Positions 44,552-53,757 are shown, counted from the first letter of the stretch. The stretch: DNA of 64,000 nt from Vibrio renipiscarius (GCF_000827885.1 NZ_JTKH01000025.1:218452-282451); one strand, 5' to 3'. Program-made: numbers and translations. The notes: generated by a model from the sequence alone, not told the origin.

Positions 44552-46297
44552 ATGAGAAGAACTATGATGATGAAAAAAAATAAAGCCATCAGACTAAGAG
44601 TGGCTCATATCAACGATACACATTCCTATTTTGATCCGACCTCTCTTCAGCTTGAACTTACGATAGGCCAGCAACAATACGCGCCGTTTGTCAGCGCTGG
44701 TGGAATTGCTCGCATCAAAACACGCGCAGAACAACTCAAACAGCAAGCCTTGCAAGATAAGCGTGGATTTGTCTTCCTGCATGCAGGAGATTGCTTTCAA
44801 GGCACGCTTTATTTCTCTTTATTTAAAGGGGAAGCGAACGCCGTCATGCTAAATCAACTTGGCCTTGATGCGATGGCTGTTGGTAATCATGAACTGGATA
44901 TGGGCAACTTACCGGTCGCTGAATTCGCTGAGCGAATTGATTTTCCATTATTGGCCGGTAATTGGGATCTTTCACACGAGCGTCAAGATAAACCCAAAAC
45001 GCTCCGCCATAATCCAGGCGTCTATTCTTATAAACCTCAAAGTAAGTCCGCTCAGTGGTTGATCACGCATGTCGATCAAGAATCGGTGGCCATTTTCTCC
45101 CTCGCGTTAGATAAAATGGGCGAAATTTCCAATCCTGATCTCGATACGCCCTTTGTGAGTTGTATTGAAACGGCGAGGCACACGGTGTCGGAGATCCGCA
45201 AAGCGGGCATCAATAAAATCATTCTATTAAGCCACATGGGTTATGAGGCGGATTTGGATCTCGCTCACCACGTCGACGGTATATCCTTAATCGTTGGTGG
45301 CCATAGTCATGTATTGCAGGGCGATTTTAGCCTGTTGGGCCTTGGCCAAAAAGACGATTACGGCGTTAAAGTCAATCATACTTACGTTGTGCAAGCTGGG
45401 TTTCACGCCTTGTCGTTAGGTCATTGCGACATTGATTTTGATGCAGATGGCCATGTCAGTGCGTTTAATGGCAAAAATGAATTACTGCTGGGTCGCCGAC
45501 TGTTCATGGATACGTCGATGAGCCAATCATGGCATGAAGATGAATATCAAGTGGTTCGCCAATACGTTCATAGCCATCCACATGTGGCCGTATGCAAAAA
45601 AGACCCGTCAACGCAGCAATTACTTGCGATGCGTTATCAGGCGCAAGTTCGTGAACAGCAGAAAACCATACTGGCCACGGCGGAATGCAAGCTACGCCAT
45701 GTTCGTATTCCGGATGAACTAGGGGGAAGCGATTTAGCGCCCTTGGTTGCCAACTCATTTATTTATACGCTGCAGAAAAACGGTATTGCGACTGATTTTG
45801 CGATTCATAATGCTGGTGGCGTGAGAAACTCGATGGCGATTGGACCGGTATCGGTCGCCGATATTGCCGGAAAAATTTTGCCGTTTACCGTTCCTATTGG
45901 TGTCTATGAGATACAAGGTAAATACATTTCACAAACATTAGAAGGCGCCATCAATAACGCGTTTAATAATGGCGTTGAAGGGACAGGGACGGGCTCTTAT
46001 CCGTATTGCTCAAATTTGAGCTTTGACTACGATGCAGAGGCCGAGATGGGCCAGCGTATACGCAATCTCGCTATTTATTCGCCACTGAAGGGGTGGCAGC
46101 CTGTACAAGATGATCAGTATTACAAAGGCACCTCATCGGCGTATACGATGAAGGGCAAAGAGGGCTATGAAGCCATTCTCGAAATGAAAGGAGAAGGGCA
46201 AGTCACGCAATTCTCTATGTCCGATTGTTTTGTTTGCTATTTACAAGATAAACCCGAGGTACTTTCCAACGTGAAAAGTCGCCAAATGCACATCTGA
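44552..46297 (+). CDS. 5'-nucleotidase family protein without a signal peptide
   Basis: 581 residues. Metallophosphatase motifs: HINDTHSYFD, HAGDCFQGT, GNHELDMG, LLSHMGYEAD and GGHSHVLQG; the C-terminal nucleotidase domain has NAGGVRNSM and a GTGSYPYCSNL pocket. The start is charged (MMKKNKAIRLRVAHIND) and leads straight into the catalytic domain, so no signal peptide is visible and the enzyme may be cytosolic. This sets it apart from the exported paralogue at 8312-9856. Probable start at one of the methionines near 44552-44567. Lone gene. Confidence 0.82.
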   Translation: MRRTMMMKKNKAIRLRVAHINDTHSYFDPTSLQLELTIGQQQYAPFVSAGGIARIKTRAEQLKQQALQDKRGFVFLHAGDCFQGTLYFSLFKGEANAVMLNQLGLDAMAVGNHELDMGNLPVAEFAERIDFPLLAGNWDLSHERQDKPKTLRHNPGVYSYKPQSKSAQWLITHVDQESVAIFSLALDKMGEISNPDLDTPFVSCIETARHTVSEIRKAGINKIILLSHMGYEADLDLAHHVDGISLIVGGHSHVLQGDFSLLGLGQKDDYGVKVNHTYVVQAGFHALSLGHCDIDFDADGHVSAFNGKNELLLGRRLFMDTSMSQSWHEDEYQVVRQYVHSHPHVAVCKKDPSTQQLLAMRYQAQVREQQKTILATAECKLRHVRIPDELGGSDLAPLVANSFIYTLQKNGIATDFAIHNAGGVRNSMAIGPVSVADIAGKILPFTVPIGVYEIQGKYISQTLEGAINNAFNNGVEGTGTGSYPYCSNLSFDYDAEAEMGQRIRNLAIYSPLKGWQPVQDDQYYKGTSSAYTMKGKEGYEAILEMKGEGQVTQFSMSDCFVCYLQDKPEVLSNVKSRQMHI

Positions 46298-46381
46298 TTA
46301 AAATGTAAACAGTTGGCATGCAGCTTGCTTTGTTATTCCCGGTTCATTTGATTGCATCATTGAAAAGGGAGTAGTGTTGTT

Positions 46382-46477
46382 ATGTGGTACCGCGACTGGG
46401 TTGACGTCGCCGTCGTCATAAGCTGGATTTTGGTATGGGCAGCGATGGTGTACTTTGTTCCCCACGGGGGCATGTAA
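46382..46477 (+). CDS. Small membrane protein (31 aa), hypothetical
   Basis: An ATG at 46382 opens a 31-residue frame: short polar start MWYRDWVD, a hydrophobic segment of about 16 residues, and VPHGGM at the end. GGGAG lies ten bases upstream and a rho-independent terminator follows at once, which makes a real small gene plausible. Confidence 0.5.
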   Translation: MWYRDWVDVAVVISWILVWAAMVYFVPHGGM

Positions 46478-46481
46478 AAAG

Positions 46482-46506
46482 AAGGAGCATTTATTTGCTC
46501 CTTTTT
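46482..46506 (+). terminator. Terminator after the 31-aa ORF
   Basis: Stem AAGGAGCA / TGCTCCTT with six-base loop, then TTT. Confidence 0.75.
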
Positions 46507-46546
46507 GATTTTCTAGTAGACGGAAAGTGAATTCAGGCATACAATC

Positions 46547-46662
46547 CGCGGCGTTTGGGGAGTAGTCGCCTCTGGTTTACTTATCGTCATCTCGTTAGGC
46601 AATGCCTTTCCGGTAAGTATAAGCGTTATGCGCTTCGACGAGACCAACGTATTCAAATCCTT
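46547..46662 (+). promoter_or_regulatory. yybP-ykoY manganese riboswitch aptamer
   Basis: Diagnostic elements are visible: GGGGAGTAG at 46557-46565 and GACGAGACCAACG at 46637-46649, which form the metal-binding L1 and L3 regions, with paired helices between. It precedes a TerC/Alx-family gene, the usual target of this riboswitch. Boundaries are approximate. Confidence 0.82.
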
Positions 46663-46699
46663 ATGCCTTTTGTTAGGTATGAGGCTGTTTGTTTGCGGT

Positions 46700-46739
46700 A
46701 GGGATCGTTAGCATACGCGCACCGATCCCTCCGTTTTTT
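46700..46739 (+). terminator. Expression-platform terminator of the riboswitch
   Basis: Perfect 8-bp stem AGGGATCG / CGATCCCT followed by CCG and six T, ending ten bases before the start codon. CTCC (46729-46732) can also pair with GGAG (46740-46743), the ribosome-binding site, giving a second way to shut expression. Confidence 0.7.
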
Positions 46740-46749
46740 GGAGGATAAA

Positions 46750-47694
46750 ATGACCCCATCTACCTATCTAGGCCTTGGTCTACTAACGCTCGCTCTCGTA
46801 GCACTCGATATTTGGCAAACCCGTGGTGGCAACATCACTATCAAAAAAGCCGCTATTTGGAGTGTTTTCTGGTTTGTACTCGCTTTTCTTTTCGCTGGTT
46901 CTATCTATTTCTTTTGGGATTTTTATGCGCCAGGCAGCGACTATACAGCAGAAAAAGCAACGGTTTCATTCCTAACCGGTTACTTGCTTGAAAAATCACT
47001 CAGTGTCGATAACTTGTTTGTCTTCGCGATTATCTTCTCTCAGTATTCTGTTCCCGAGCACCTACGCCCACGTGCGTTGCTTTGGGGTGTGATTGGCGCA
47101 CTTGTACTCCGTGCGATCATGATCGCGGTTGGCGCTCAGTTGCTTGCTCAATACCACTGGATTCTATACATCTTTGCGGCATTCCTGATTTGGACTGGTA
47201 TCCAATTAGCACGCGATAAAGGTGAAGAGGAAGAAGTGAACCCGCTGCCAGAGAAAATCATTCGTAAATTTGCGACTGTCACTGATGGTTACCGTGAAAA
47301 CGCATTAACCGTGATTGAAAATGGCAAACGTTGCGTTACGCCAATGATGATCGTTATCGGTGTTATTGCATTTATGGATGTGATGTTTGCCCTAGATTCT
47401 ATCCCTGCAATCTTCGCGGTAACGCGTGAACCGTTCTTAGTATTAGCTGCGAACGTGTTTGCTTTGCTTGGTTTACGTTCATTGTACTTTGTGTTGCAAG
47501 GAATGATGGATAAGTTTATTTACCTAAAACCAGCGCTGTCGTTCATCATGGTTTTCATCGGTATTAAAATGTTACTGGTTGGTACCGCTTGGGCTATTCC
47601 GACACCGGTATCGTTGCTTGTTCTGCTGATTACCATGACAGTTGCTGTCGTTGCTTCCATTCTTAAGCAACGCAGCTTGGCGCAGCAAGCATAA
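46750..47694 (+). CDS. alx: TerC/Alx family membrane protein (probable manganese exporter)
   Basis: 314 residues with about nine membrane segments. TerC features are plain: LEKSLSVDNLFVFAII and AFMDVMFALDSIPAIFAV, whose acidic residues bind metal, and ALLGLRSLYFVL. A charged cytoplasmic loop (DKGEEEEVNPLPEK) sits mid-chain. Alx proteins export manganese. The yybP-ykoY riboswitch upstream fits induction by manganese. The ATG at 46750 has GGAGGATAA in front. Confidence 0.87.
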   Translation: MTPSTYLGLGLLTLALVALDIWQTRGGNITIKKAAIWSVFWFVLAFLFAGSIYFFWDFYAPGSDYTAEKATVSFLTGYLLEKSLSVDNLFVFAIIFSQYSVPEHLRPRALLWGVIGALVLRAIMIAVGAQLLAQYHWILYIFAAFLIWTGIQLARDKGEEEEVNPLPEKIIRKFATVTDGYRENALTVIENGKRCVTPMMIVIGVIAFMDVMFALDSIPAIFAVTREPFLVLAANVFALLGLRSLYFVLQGMMDKFIYLKPALSFIMVFIGIKMLLVGTAWAIPTPVSLLVLLITMTVAVVASILKQRSLAQQA

Positions 47695-47995
47695 TAATTA
47701 GCGCTATTTCAACTAATTGAAATGCGAGTTACGCCTCATTCAGAGAAAGCAATTATGTATATTAATTGTTAATCTCGAGTGGGGCGTTTTTTGTTATTTG
47801 CATATAAAACGAGCGATGTTGATTTTTTATTCAACTAAACTTGAGTTAATTGAATAATTGCCCGAACGGCATGTTGCCAATCTGTAGCATAAGATTATCT
47901 AATCTGAATTTCGAAATTTTGTCATTTTAACTCGCGACGAAATGAACGCTAAAATATCCCCAAGCTGAGTTATCTAATTTCAAGAAGAGGCACAT
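47695..47995. other. Intergenic region after the alx-like gene
   Basis: Some 300 bases, AT-rich. It contains a possible long-loop terminator and the promoter area of the next small gene; nothing else recognised. Confidence 0.4.
47732..47792 (+). terminator. Probable terminator of the alx-like gene
   Basis: Ten-pair stem CGCCTCATTC / GAGTGGGGCG with two G-U pairs and a long loop, then six T. Confidence 0.5.
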
Positions 47996-48190
47996 ATGGC
48001 ACAAGTTTTAGACGCTATTACCATGGTTGATACCACCCCTTCTAAGGACAGAAAAACCTACTCGGTTAATATCAAAGGATTGTTGGTTCATTTGCTCGAC
48101 ATTCTGTTTACTGAGCGTCATTCTCCTCGTACATACAACGCGAGTGATCTGTCTGGCCACATGCAGAAAGACATCGGTTTATACCGATAA
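47996..48190 (+). CDS. Small protein with a DUF1127-like tail
   Basis: 64 residues. The C-terminal part (about residue 30 on) has a helix then LSGHMQKDIGLYR, which resembles the LxxLxDHxLxDIGL pattern of DUF1127 proteins. AAGAGG precedes the ATG and a terminator follows the stop, so it is a single-gene unit. DUF1127 proteins have been linked to RNA binding and phosphate or stress responses; no such role can be shown here. Confidence 0.6.
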   Translation: MAQVLDAITMVDTTPSKDRKTYSVNIKGLLVHLLDILFTERHSPRTYNASDLSGHMQKDIGLYR

Positions 48191-48210
48191 GATAAATAGA
48201 CAAATTCAAG

Positions 48211-48236
48211 ACGTCAGTGGAAACACTGGCGTTTTT
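48211..48236 (+). terminator. Terminator of the DUF1127-like gene
   Basis: Stem ACGTCAGTG / CACTGGCGT (one G-U pair) followed by TTTTT. Confidence 0.75.
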
Positions 48237-48305
48237 TGCGTTTAGCGCAGTAATACCAATCGACATACGTCTCTGAGTATTTTGGCGGATGAAAAAGTAG
48301 CAGAT

Positions 48306-48337
48306 AAAAATAAAGCACCTTACGGTGCTTTATTTTT
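48306..48337 (-). terminator. Terminator of the PhnA-like gene
   Basis: Perfect 14-bp stem AAAAATAAAGCACC and its complement around TTAC; works on the minus strand after the gene ending at 48351. Confidence 0.85.
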
Positions 48338-48350
48338 ATAATCGAAGAGA

Positions 48351-48908
48351 TTATTTCTTACGGCAGTACTCAGCGATAACATACATTGATTGGCCGCCAT
48401 TCACTTTACCAGAGATAAGTTTTGGATCGTCAGTCAGTGCAATACCACGGATAACAGTACCTTGTTTGATAACTTGCGTACTGCCTTTGATTGGAAGATC
48501 TTTAATAACTGTTACGTCGTCACCTTTTTTCAGTTCCGCGCCGTTCACATCGAAAGGTTTGTCATCAGCAGACATGCCTTTCATTGCCCAGTTTTTGGTT
48601 TCTTCTTCCATGTACATCATATCTAGCGCATCTTGAGCCCAGCTTTCTGAGTTCAGACGAGTTAGTTGGCGCCATGCTGTTACTTGAACTGGAACAACTT
48701 GGCTCCACATGCTGTCGCTTAGACAACGCCAGTGATTAATGTCTTTAGGTTCTTCAATTTCACCCAGACATTTGTCACATACCATGATGCCGTGATCCAC
48801 TGTTACGTGACCGTGCGGTGGTACCGCGTACGCAGTTAAAGGCGCTTCTGCTGCACATAGTTCACACTTAGATTCGCAACGTTGTAGCATTGTAGCTTCA
48901 ATAGACAT
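48351..48908 (-). CDS. PhnA/YjdM family zinc-ribbon protein
   Basis: 185 residues. The N-terminus has CELC and CDKC cysteine pairs (about 17-50) forming a zinc ribbon, and the C-terminal domain has the conserved DVNGAELKKGDDVTVIKDLPIKGS and a KQGTVIRGI strand, which is the PhnA/YjdM module. Despite the name, YjdM is not needed for phosphonate breakdown and its role is unclear. The spacer between ribbon and C-domain is longer than in E. coli YjdM. Lone gene. Confidence 0.82.
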   Translation of the reverse strand: MSIEATMLQRCESKCELCAAEAPLTAYAVPPHGHVTVDHGIMVCDKCLGEIEEPKDINHWRCLSDSMWSQVVPVQVTAWRQLTRLNSESWAQDALDMMYMEEETKNWAMKGMSADDKPFDVNGAELKKGDDVTVIKDLPIKGSTQVIKQGTVIRGIALTDDPKLISGKVNGGQSMYVIAEYCRKK

Positions 48909-49172
48909 AATGGACTCACATATAGTCAGGATTAATAACGGGGGCTATTATCCACTTTATCAAACGAATTGAAAGGGGTATCGAGTGACGCAAAGGTTTA
49001 ACCAAGATAAAGAGGGCGATTATTTCGCATTACGGTCGCTTTAGTAACAAACAAAATCGTGTCAATAACTTAGACGGAGTGACCACGTAACAAAAAGTCA
49101 CCTTTACTTTACCTTATTAGTGCCAAACGGCATAATCGCTCCAGTTAATATAGCAAATGAGTAGGTAAAAAA

Positions 49173-50255
49173 TTGGAATTACTCTCTATTGAATTTCTTG
49201 GCCGTCCTCTTCGACTCGAAGGAAGCATGGCGGGTTGGCAAGAATTGTATTGGGACAACCAAATCGTTTCACAACTTACCGCCGATTCCGATCGCCAAGC
49301 GCAGAATCATCACCACTTCGTTTTACAAAAGGGTGATGAAGTCTTGAACTGTGAATTGGACGTTTCATTGGTTTGGCAACCTTTTACATTCCGCTATTAC
49401 GGAAAAGTGAACGACGAAGTCATTATCCAAGGTGAGCGCGACACAAAAGATATTGAACAACAATCGCCGGTTGTTGCCCCAAAACCTGAAAAACGCTTTA
49501 GTTTGATTGGCCTTGTTTCATTGGGCATGAAAATGCTCAAAAGTGCCAAACTGATCAAGGTCGTCCTCGCCAGTGCCAGTTTAGCGGCATATTCGTGGCT
49601 CTTTTCATTCCAATTTGCGCTGGCTCTGATCGCGTGTTTGGTGGTTCATGAATATGGCCACGTAAAAGCAATGAAGTATTTTGGGATGAAGACGAAAGGG
49701 ATCTACCTTGTCCCATTTTTGGGCGGCTTAGCGCTGACGGATGAGAAAATTAATACACGTTGGCAAGACGTCGTGATTTCAATCATGGGGCCGATGTTTG
49801 GTTTCGTTCTGTCGTTCGCGCTGGTCGTTGTCTACTGGATAACCGGTGAGATGTTCTTTGCAGGTTTAGCCGTATTTAATGCCTTTTTAAATCTCTTTAA
49901 CCTGCTGCCTATTTTACCTTTAGATGGCGGGCATATCCTAAAGAGCATCAGCTTTTCGATGAACAGCTTAACAGGCATGATTTTGTGTACGGCAGCCGCC
50001 ATTGGTGGCGTGTTCCTCAGCTATACGCTTGGGCTCAGCTTATTGGGTTTCTTGCTTATCATGGGAACGCTAGAAATCATCATGGAGTGGCGCTATCGCC
50101 ATCACAGCCATTTACTACCGCTCGATCGCTATGCACAAATTGTGTCTGCGGTGTGGTACGTGGCACTTGTCGCGGGTTTGGTCGCCATCATTTGGTACTT
50201 CGCTCAAACGGGTGATGCATTACTGCAACTACCGCTTCAATTGCTGGGCACATAG
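49173..50255 (+). CDS. M50 (site-2 protease type) membrane metalloprotease
   Basis: 360 residues. The first 110 are soluble. The membrane domain then carries the zinc site VVHEYGH (about residue 159) and the third ligand in LPILPLDGGH (about 248), with several further hydrophobic segments. These enzymes cut within membrane spans of regulatory proteins. The start is a TTG at 49173 after GAGTAGG; no fitting ATG exists upstream. No anti-sigma factor is next to it, so its target is unknown. Confidence 0.82.
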   Translation: MELLSIEFLGRPLRLEGSMAGWQELYWDNQIVSQLTADSDRQAQNHHHFVLQKGDEVLNCELDVSLVWQPFTFRYYGKVNDEVIIQGERDTKDIEQQSPVVAPKPEKRFSLIGLVSLGMKMLKSAKLIKVVLASASLAAYSWLFSFQFALALIACLVVHEYGHVKAMKYFGMKTKGIYLVPFLGGLALTDEKINTRWQDVVISIMGPMFGFVLSFALVVVYWITGEMFFAGLAVFNAFLNLFNLLPILPLDGGHILKSISFSMNSLTGMILCTAAAIGGVFLSYTLGLSLLGFLLIMGTLEIIMEWRYRHHSHLLPLDRYAQIVSAVWYVALVAGLVAIIWYFAQTGDALLQLPLQLLGT

Positions 50256-50339
50256 AAACGTCCATTCAAGATTCTCGGTCATTTGTGCATGTCTAACATG
50301 ATGTCATCGCATCGCAAATTTCGAGAAGGGCTGATTGGT

Positions 50340-50370
50340 AAGCTTGTTGCCAAACATCGGCAACAAGCTT
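50340..50370. repeat. Perfect 12-bp inverted repeat between converging genes
   Basis: AAGCTTGTTGCC / GGCAACAAGCTT with a seven-base loop. No T run on either side, so only a possible terminator. Confidence 0.5.
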
Positions 50371-50436
50371 AATGATAGGGGTAAGACACAATGCTCTTTC
50401 CCTTTCATTGAATGTACATACCATGACTGAATCTGA

Positions 50437-51222
50437 TTATGAACAGTTGGGTTTATTCGCGGTGTAATTAGGTAATTTGGCCATGGTGTTTTGGAGATCA
50501 CTAATCCGTGTATTGTGAGACGGATGTGTTGATAACAATTCAGGCGGTTGTTGTCCTTGCGACGCCGCGGCCATATTGCGCCACAAATCGACGCTTTCCG
50601 CAGGATTAAACCCCGCTTTAGCCATTATCTCCAGTCCTACAATGTCTGCTTCTGATTCTTGCGTTCGTCCGTAGGGAAGCAATACACCATATTGAACCCC
50701 GACACCCAGCGCGGCCATCGTGGCATTTCGATATTGCGCATATTCCGATGAACCTAGCGCCACGGATGTAATTTGCAAACCAGCATTCGCAAGTTGCGAT
50801 TGTGATAGTCGCTCATTACTGTGGTCCGCTAACACGTGCGCGATTTCATGACCAATGACGGTTGCCAGCTGATCTTCGTTTTTTGCCACGTTTAATAAGC
50901 CAGTATAAACACCGATTTTTCCGCCGGGTAGGGCAAAGGCATTCACCTGGTCACTATCAAATACCACCACTTCCCATGTGTCGAACGCCGCTTGTTTAGG
51001 GACTTGCGCCGTCACGGCAGCTGCAACACACTGAACATAGCGGTTTACTTTGTCATCTTGGCTGATTTTTTGTTGCTGTTTCATTTCTTCAAATGATTGA
51101 GCCCCAAGGCTACTCATATCATTATCGGAAAATAACAATAATTGATGACGCCCAGTTGGCGACGCGCTACACGCTGTCAGTCCAACGGTTAAGGCTAAGG
51201 TGGTGATTTTAAACCACGACAT
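50437..51222 (-). CDS. M48 family lipoprotein metalloprotease (LoiP/YcaL-like)
   Basis: 261 residues with a lipobox LTAC (cysteine 18). Zinc site HEIAH at 125-129 and the third ligand in ESEAD (189-193); NAFALPGGKIGVYTGLL precedes the zinc helix as in the family. It acts in the periplasm, anchored to a membrane, in cleaning up misfolded outer-membrane proteins. Residue +2 after the cysteine is serine, fitting outer-membrane sorting. Lone gene. Confidence 0.87.
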   Translation of the reverse strand: MSWFKITTLALTVGLTACSASPTGRHQLLLFSDNDMSSLGAQSFEEMKQQQKISQDDKVNRYVQCVAAAVTAQVPKQAAFDTWEVVVFDSDQVNAFALPGGKIGVYTGLLNVAKNEDQLATVIGHEIAHVLADHSNERLSQSQLANAGLQITSVALGSSEYAQYRNATMAALGVGVQYGVLLPYGRTQESEADIVGLEIMAKAGFNPAESVDLWRNMAAASQGQQPPELLSTHPSHNTRISDLQNTMAKLPNYTANKPNCS

Positions 51223-51305
51223 AGAACACTCCCTGTGAAATACAACCTTCTTCTCATCATAACATCCGGTTAGAATAGACGTAACCGTTATGAATGGATT
51301 TGGCT

Positions 51306-51752
51306 ATGACCATTTGGAAGCGAGAGATCAGCGTCGATCTTCTCAATCAAACCTCAAAAAATACCTTAATCGAACACCTTAATATTGTTTACACCGAACT
51401 GGGCGATGATTACATCAAAGCGACGATGCCCGTATGCTCATTTACTCATCAGCCACTAGGCATGTTACACGGCGGAGCCTCGGTCGTATTGGCTGAAACC
51501 TTGGGGTCGTTGGCGGCTAACTTCTGCGTTAACGAAAGTTCTTATTGCGTCGGACTCGATATTAATGCCAACCACATTCGCGCCATGCGCAGTGGATTTG
51601 TGGTGGGGACCGCGAAACCCATTCACCTAGGCGTGTCGACTCAGGTTTGGCAAATTGATATTGAAGATGAACGGGGTCGTCTGGTTTGTGCGAGTCGTTT
51701 AACCATTGCAGTACAACAACACCGTAAAACAAAGAGTGAAGACAAATCATGA
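51306..51752 (+). CDS. menI: Hotdog thioesterase, MenI/YdiI-like
   Basis: 148 residues, one hotdog domain. QPLGMLHGGASVVLAETLGS contains the catalytic glutamate and the following GLDINANHIR and KPIHLG are strongly like YdiI, the 1,4-dihydroxy-2-naphthoyl-CoA hydrolase of menaquinone synthesis. The ATG at 51306 gives MTIWKREI, as in YdiI; the ATG twelve bases upstream is less likely. It overlaps the next gene (ATGA). Other acyl-CoA substrates are possible, so the symbol is tentative. Confidence 0.82.
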   Translation: MTIWKREISVDLLNQTSKNTLIEHLNIVYTELGDDYIKATMPVCSFTHQPLGMLHGGASVVLAETLGSLAANFCVNESSYCVGLDINANHIRAMRSGFVVGTAKPIHLGVSTQVWQIDIEDERGRLVCASRLTIAVQQHRKTKSEDKS

Positions 51753-51982
51753 TGATCGAATTTTCCAATGGCAAAATTATTGCCACCGCTCATGAGATTG
51801 TGGTCAAAGTGAAAGGGACGAATATGATTACTTTGCAAGCTCAGTCCGATGCGGTGCGACTTATTGGGCGTGGGGCAAACGTGATTGCAGTTCACTCTAG
51901 TGAAGCGCAGTGGTCAATCAAGTTAGACGATGACAAGCAACTAAATGAACTTGCATCACAATTAGGCATCGCTATTCAGTAA
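51749..51982 (+). CDS. DUF3389 family protein
   Basis: 77 residues, soluble, with the family start MIEFSNGKIIATAHEIVVKV and a VRLIGRGANVIAVHS centre; mostly beta. It overlaps the thioesterase gene by four bases, so the pair is one operon. DUF3389 is found mainly in Vibrionaceae and has no known function. Confidence 0.75.
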   Translation: MMIEFSNGKIIATAHEIVVKVKGTNMITLQAQSDAVRLIGRGANVIAVHSSEAQWSIKLDDDKQLNELASQLGIAIQ

Positions 51983-52049
51983 CTGCTTGATCCACACTTA
52001 TTAAATGGGGAAAATAAAGTTAGCATTGTTTAATTGAGATTTCCCCTTT

Positions 52050-53756
52050 ATGAGCAGCCCGCGACTGCGTGTTCAGTTTGAAACGCTATTCGAGCATTAC
52101 AATGGTATCGATCTTGACGTTCAACTCGAAGAGATCACCGATACTCTGTGTTGTACAAGACGTAACGCACGAATTGTACTCAACAAAATGGAAGAAGAAG
52201 GCTGGATTGAATGGCGACCTTCTCCAGGCCGAGGTAAACTGTCTCGTCTGAACTTCAAGCGCAGTCGTACGGATGTCAGTGAAGATCTTGCTCGACGCTA
52301 TTTAGAAGAGGGGAAAATCAGCCAGGCGCTGAAGGTGCTTGACCAAGACGCGGCAAAACTGACGCGTGTCGTTGAAGGCTATCTGGGCGTTCAGCTGCAA
52401 GAAGGGCAACAAGTTGTCCGTTTACCTTATTATCGACCGTTACTTTCCCTTAATCCTCATAAAAATATGCGCCGATCTGAGCTGCATATTGTGCGACAAA
52501 TCTTCAGTGGTTTAACTCGATTAGACGAAAATGACCAGCTTGCGCCCGATCTTGCACACACGTGGGAAATGGTGACCCCTCGTCATTGGCGATTCTATAT
52601 CCGCCCCGCGGTGCGTTTCCATAACGGAGAATTACTGAGTGCCGAAGCTATCATTGAATGCGTGATGGCGTTGCGATCTCGTCATTTGTTCGCCCATATC
52701 GACAGTACGTTCTCTACCCAGAAAAACGTGATTGAGATTTACTTAAACCAAGATGATCATCATTTTGCCCTATTAATGGCCGAGTCATGCGCTAAGGTTA
52801 TGTTGCCACATTCACAACGCGGCAGCGAGTATGACCAATTCCCGATAGGAACGGGCCCATATAAGGTGACCCAGAATGATGAGAAACGACTCACGATTCA
52901 CGCCTTTGACGGATATTTTGGGTTTAGACCGCTGGTCGACTGCGTTGAAGTGTGGGTTATTGACGCTGTCCATTCATCGATGGTCTTCCCGAGTTTATCG
53001 AAGCCCAGCGCGCCCCAAAAAGCCGAATTGAGTGATGAAGTCGAGCTCGATCCTGGCTGTACTTACCTATTATTGAATCGCAAAAATGGCTTAGCCAAAT
53101 CAGACGATTGGGCTCGCTACTTTTCATTACGTTTATCTTCTTTGAATGTTTTTCAGCTTTTACCTCAAGACCGTATCGTCGAGCTTGGGGCGTTGCCTGC
53201 TTATGGATTGAAGCCGGGTTGGTATCACCATACACGTCAAGCGCATTACAGCGCACCACCCAGTTATCGGACGGTCACGATTGCCTATCATGCGAAGCAT
53301 CCCATGTTTCCGATATTAGTGAAGTGCTTAGAAAACTTACTCAAGCAAGACAACCTTGATGTTGAATTAGTGACTTACGATATGGAAATGCCGAATCATG
53401 ACGAAGTAGATATATGGGTAAAACCAATGGGTATCACCAGCAATCGTGACGATGCCATCGCGGGCTGGTTAATGGATTACAGCGATATCGATGCGTTCAG
53501 TAAAGAGGATGATTTTGCTCAATGGTCTGAAGTTGTGACTGAATATCGTCGGAATAAGTTTGCAACATTTCCTGCGCAAGAGATTGGCAAGTCACTGGCA
53601 GAAAAAATGCAATTAATCCCGATGTTTCATTGTTGGCTTGGGGTGAGTAAAGACCAGTGCGGTGCACTACAAAATGCGAAATGTAATGCGCTAGGTTGGT
53701 TCGATTTTAGTCAAGTTTGGGTCAAACCAAGCTCTATTGGCGAACAAGGTAATTAG
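52050..53756 (+). CDS. SgrR-family transcriptional regulator
   Basis: 568 residues. An N-terminal winged helix-turn-helix (about 15-60; CCTRRNARIVLNKMEEEGWIEW) is followed by a linker and a long solute-binding-protein domain of the peptide-binding type (APDLAHTWEM, VRFHNGELLSAEAIIECVM, PIGTGPYKV). This is the SgrR layout; E. coli SgrR senses sugar-phosphate stress and turns on the sRNA SgrS. I see no SgrS-like RNA beside it. It overlaps closely with the next small gene. Confidence 0.85.
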   Translation: MSSPRLRVQFETLFEHYNGIDLDVQLEEITDTLCCTRRNARIVLNKMEEEGWIEWRPSPGRGKLSRLNFKRSRTDVSEDLARRYLEEGKISQALKVLDQDAAKLTRVVEGYLGVQLQEGQQVVRLPYYRPLLSLNPHKNMRRSELHIVRQIFSGLTRLDENDQLAPDLAHTWEMVTPRHWRFYIRPAVRFHNGELLSAEAIIECVMALRSRHLFAHIDSTFSTQKNVIEIYLNQDDHHFALLMAESCAKVMLPHSQRGSEYDQFPIGTGPYKVTQNDEKRLTIHAFDGYFGFRPLVDCVEVWVIDAVHSSMVFPSLSKPSAPQKAELSDEVELDPGCTYLLLNRKNGLAKSDDWARYFSLRLSSLNVFQLLPQDRIVELGALPAYGLKPGWYHHTRQAHYSAPPSYRTVTIAYHAKHPMFPILVKCLENLLKQDNLDVELVTYDMEMPNHDEVDIWVKPMGITSNRDDAIAGWLMDYSDIDAFSKEDDFAQWSEVVTEYRRNKFATFPAQEIGKSLAEKMQLIPMFHCWLGVSKDQCGALQNAKCNALGWFDFSQVWVKPSSIGEQGN

Positions 53757-53757
53757 C

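Noticed and set aside
50340..50370. Inverted repeat as a strong terminator
   Set aside because: No T run on either strand; kept only as a repeat.
52050..53756. SgrS-type sRNA beside the SgrR-like gene
   Set aside because: No hairpin with T tail and no ptsG-pairing sequence visible in the flanks.
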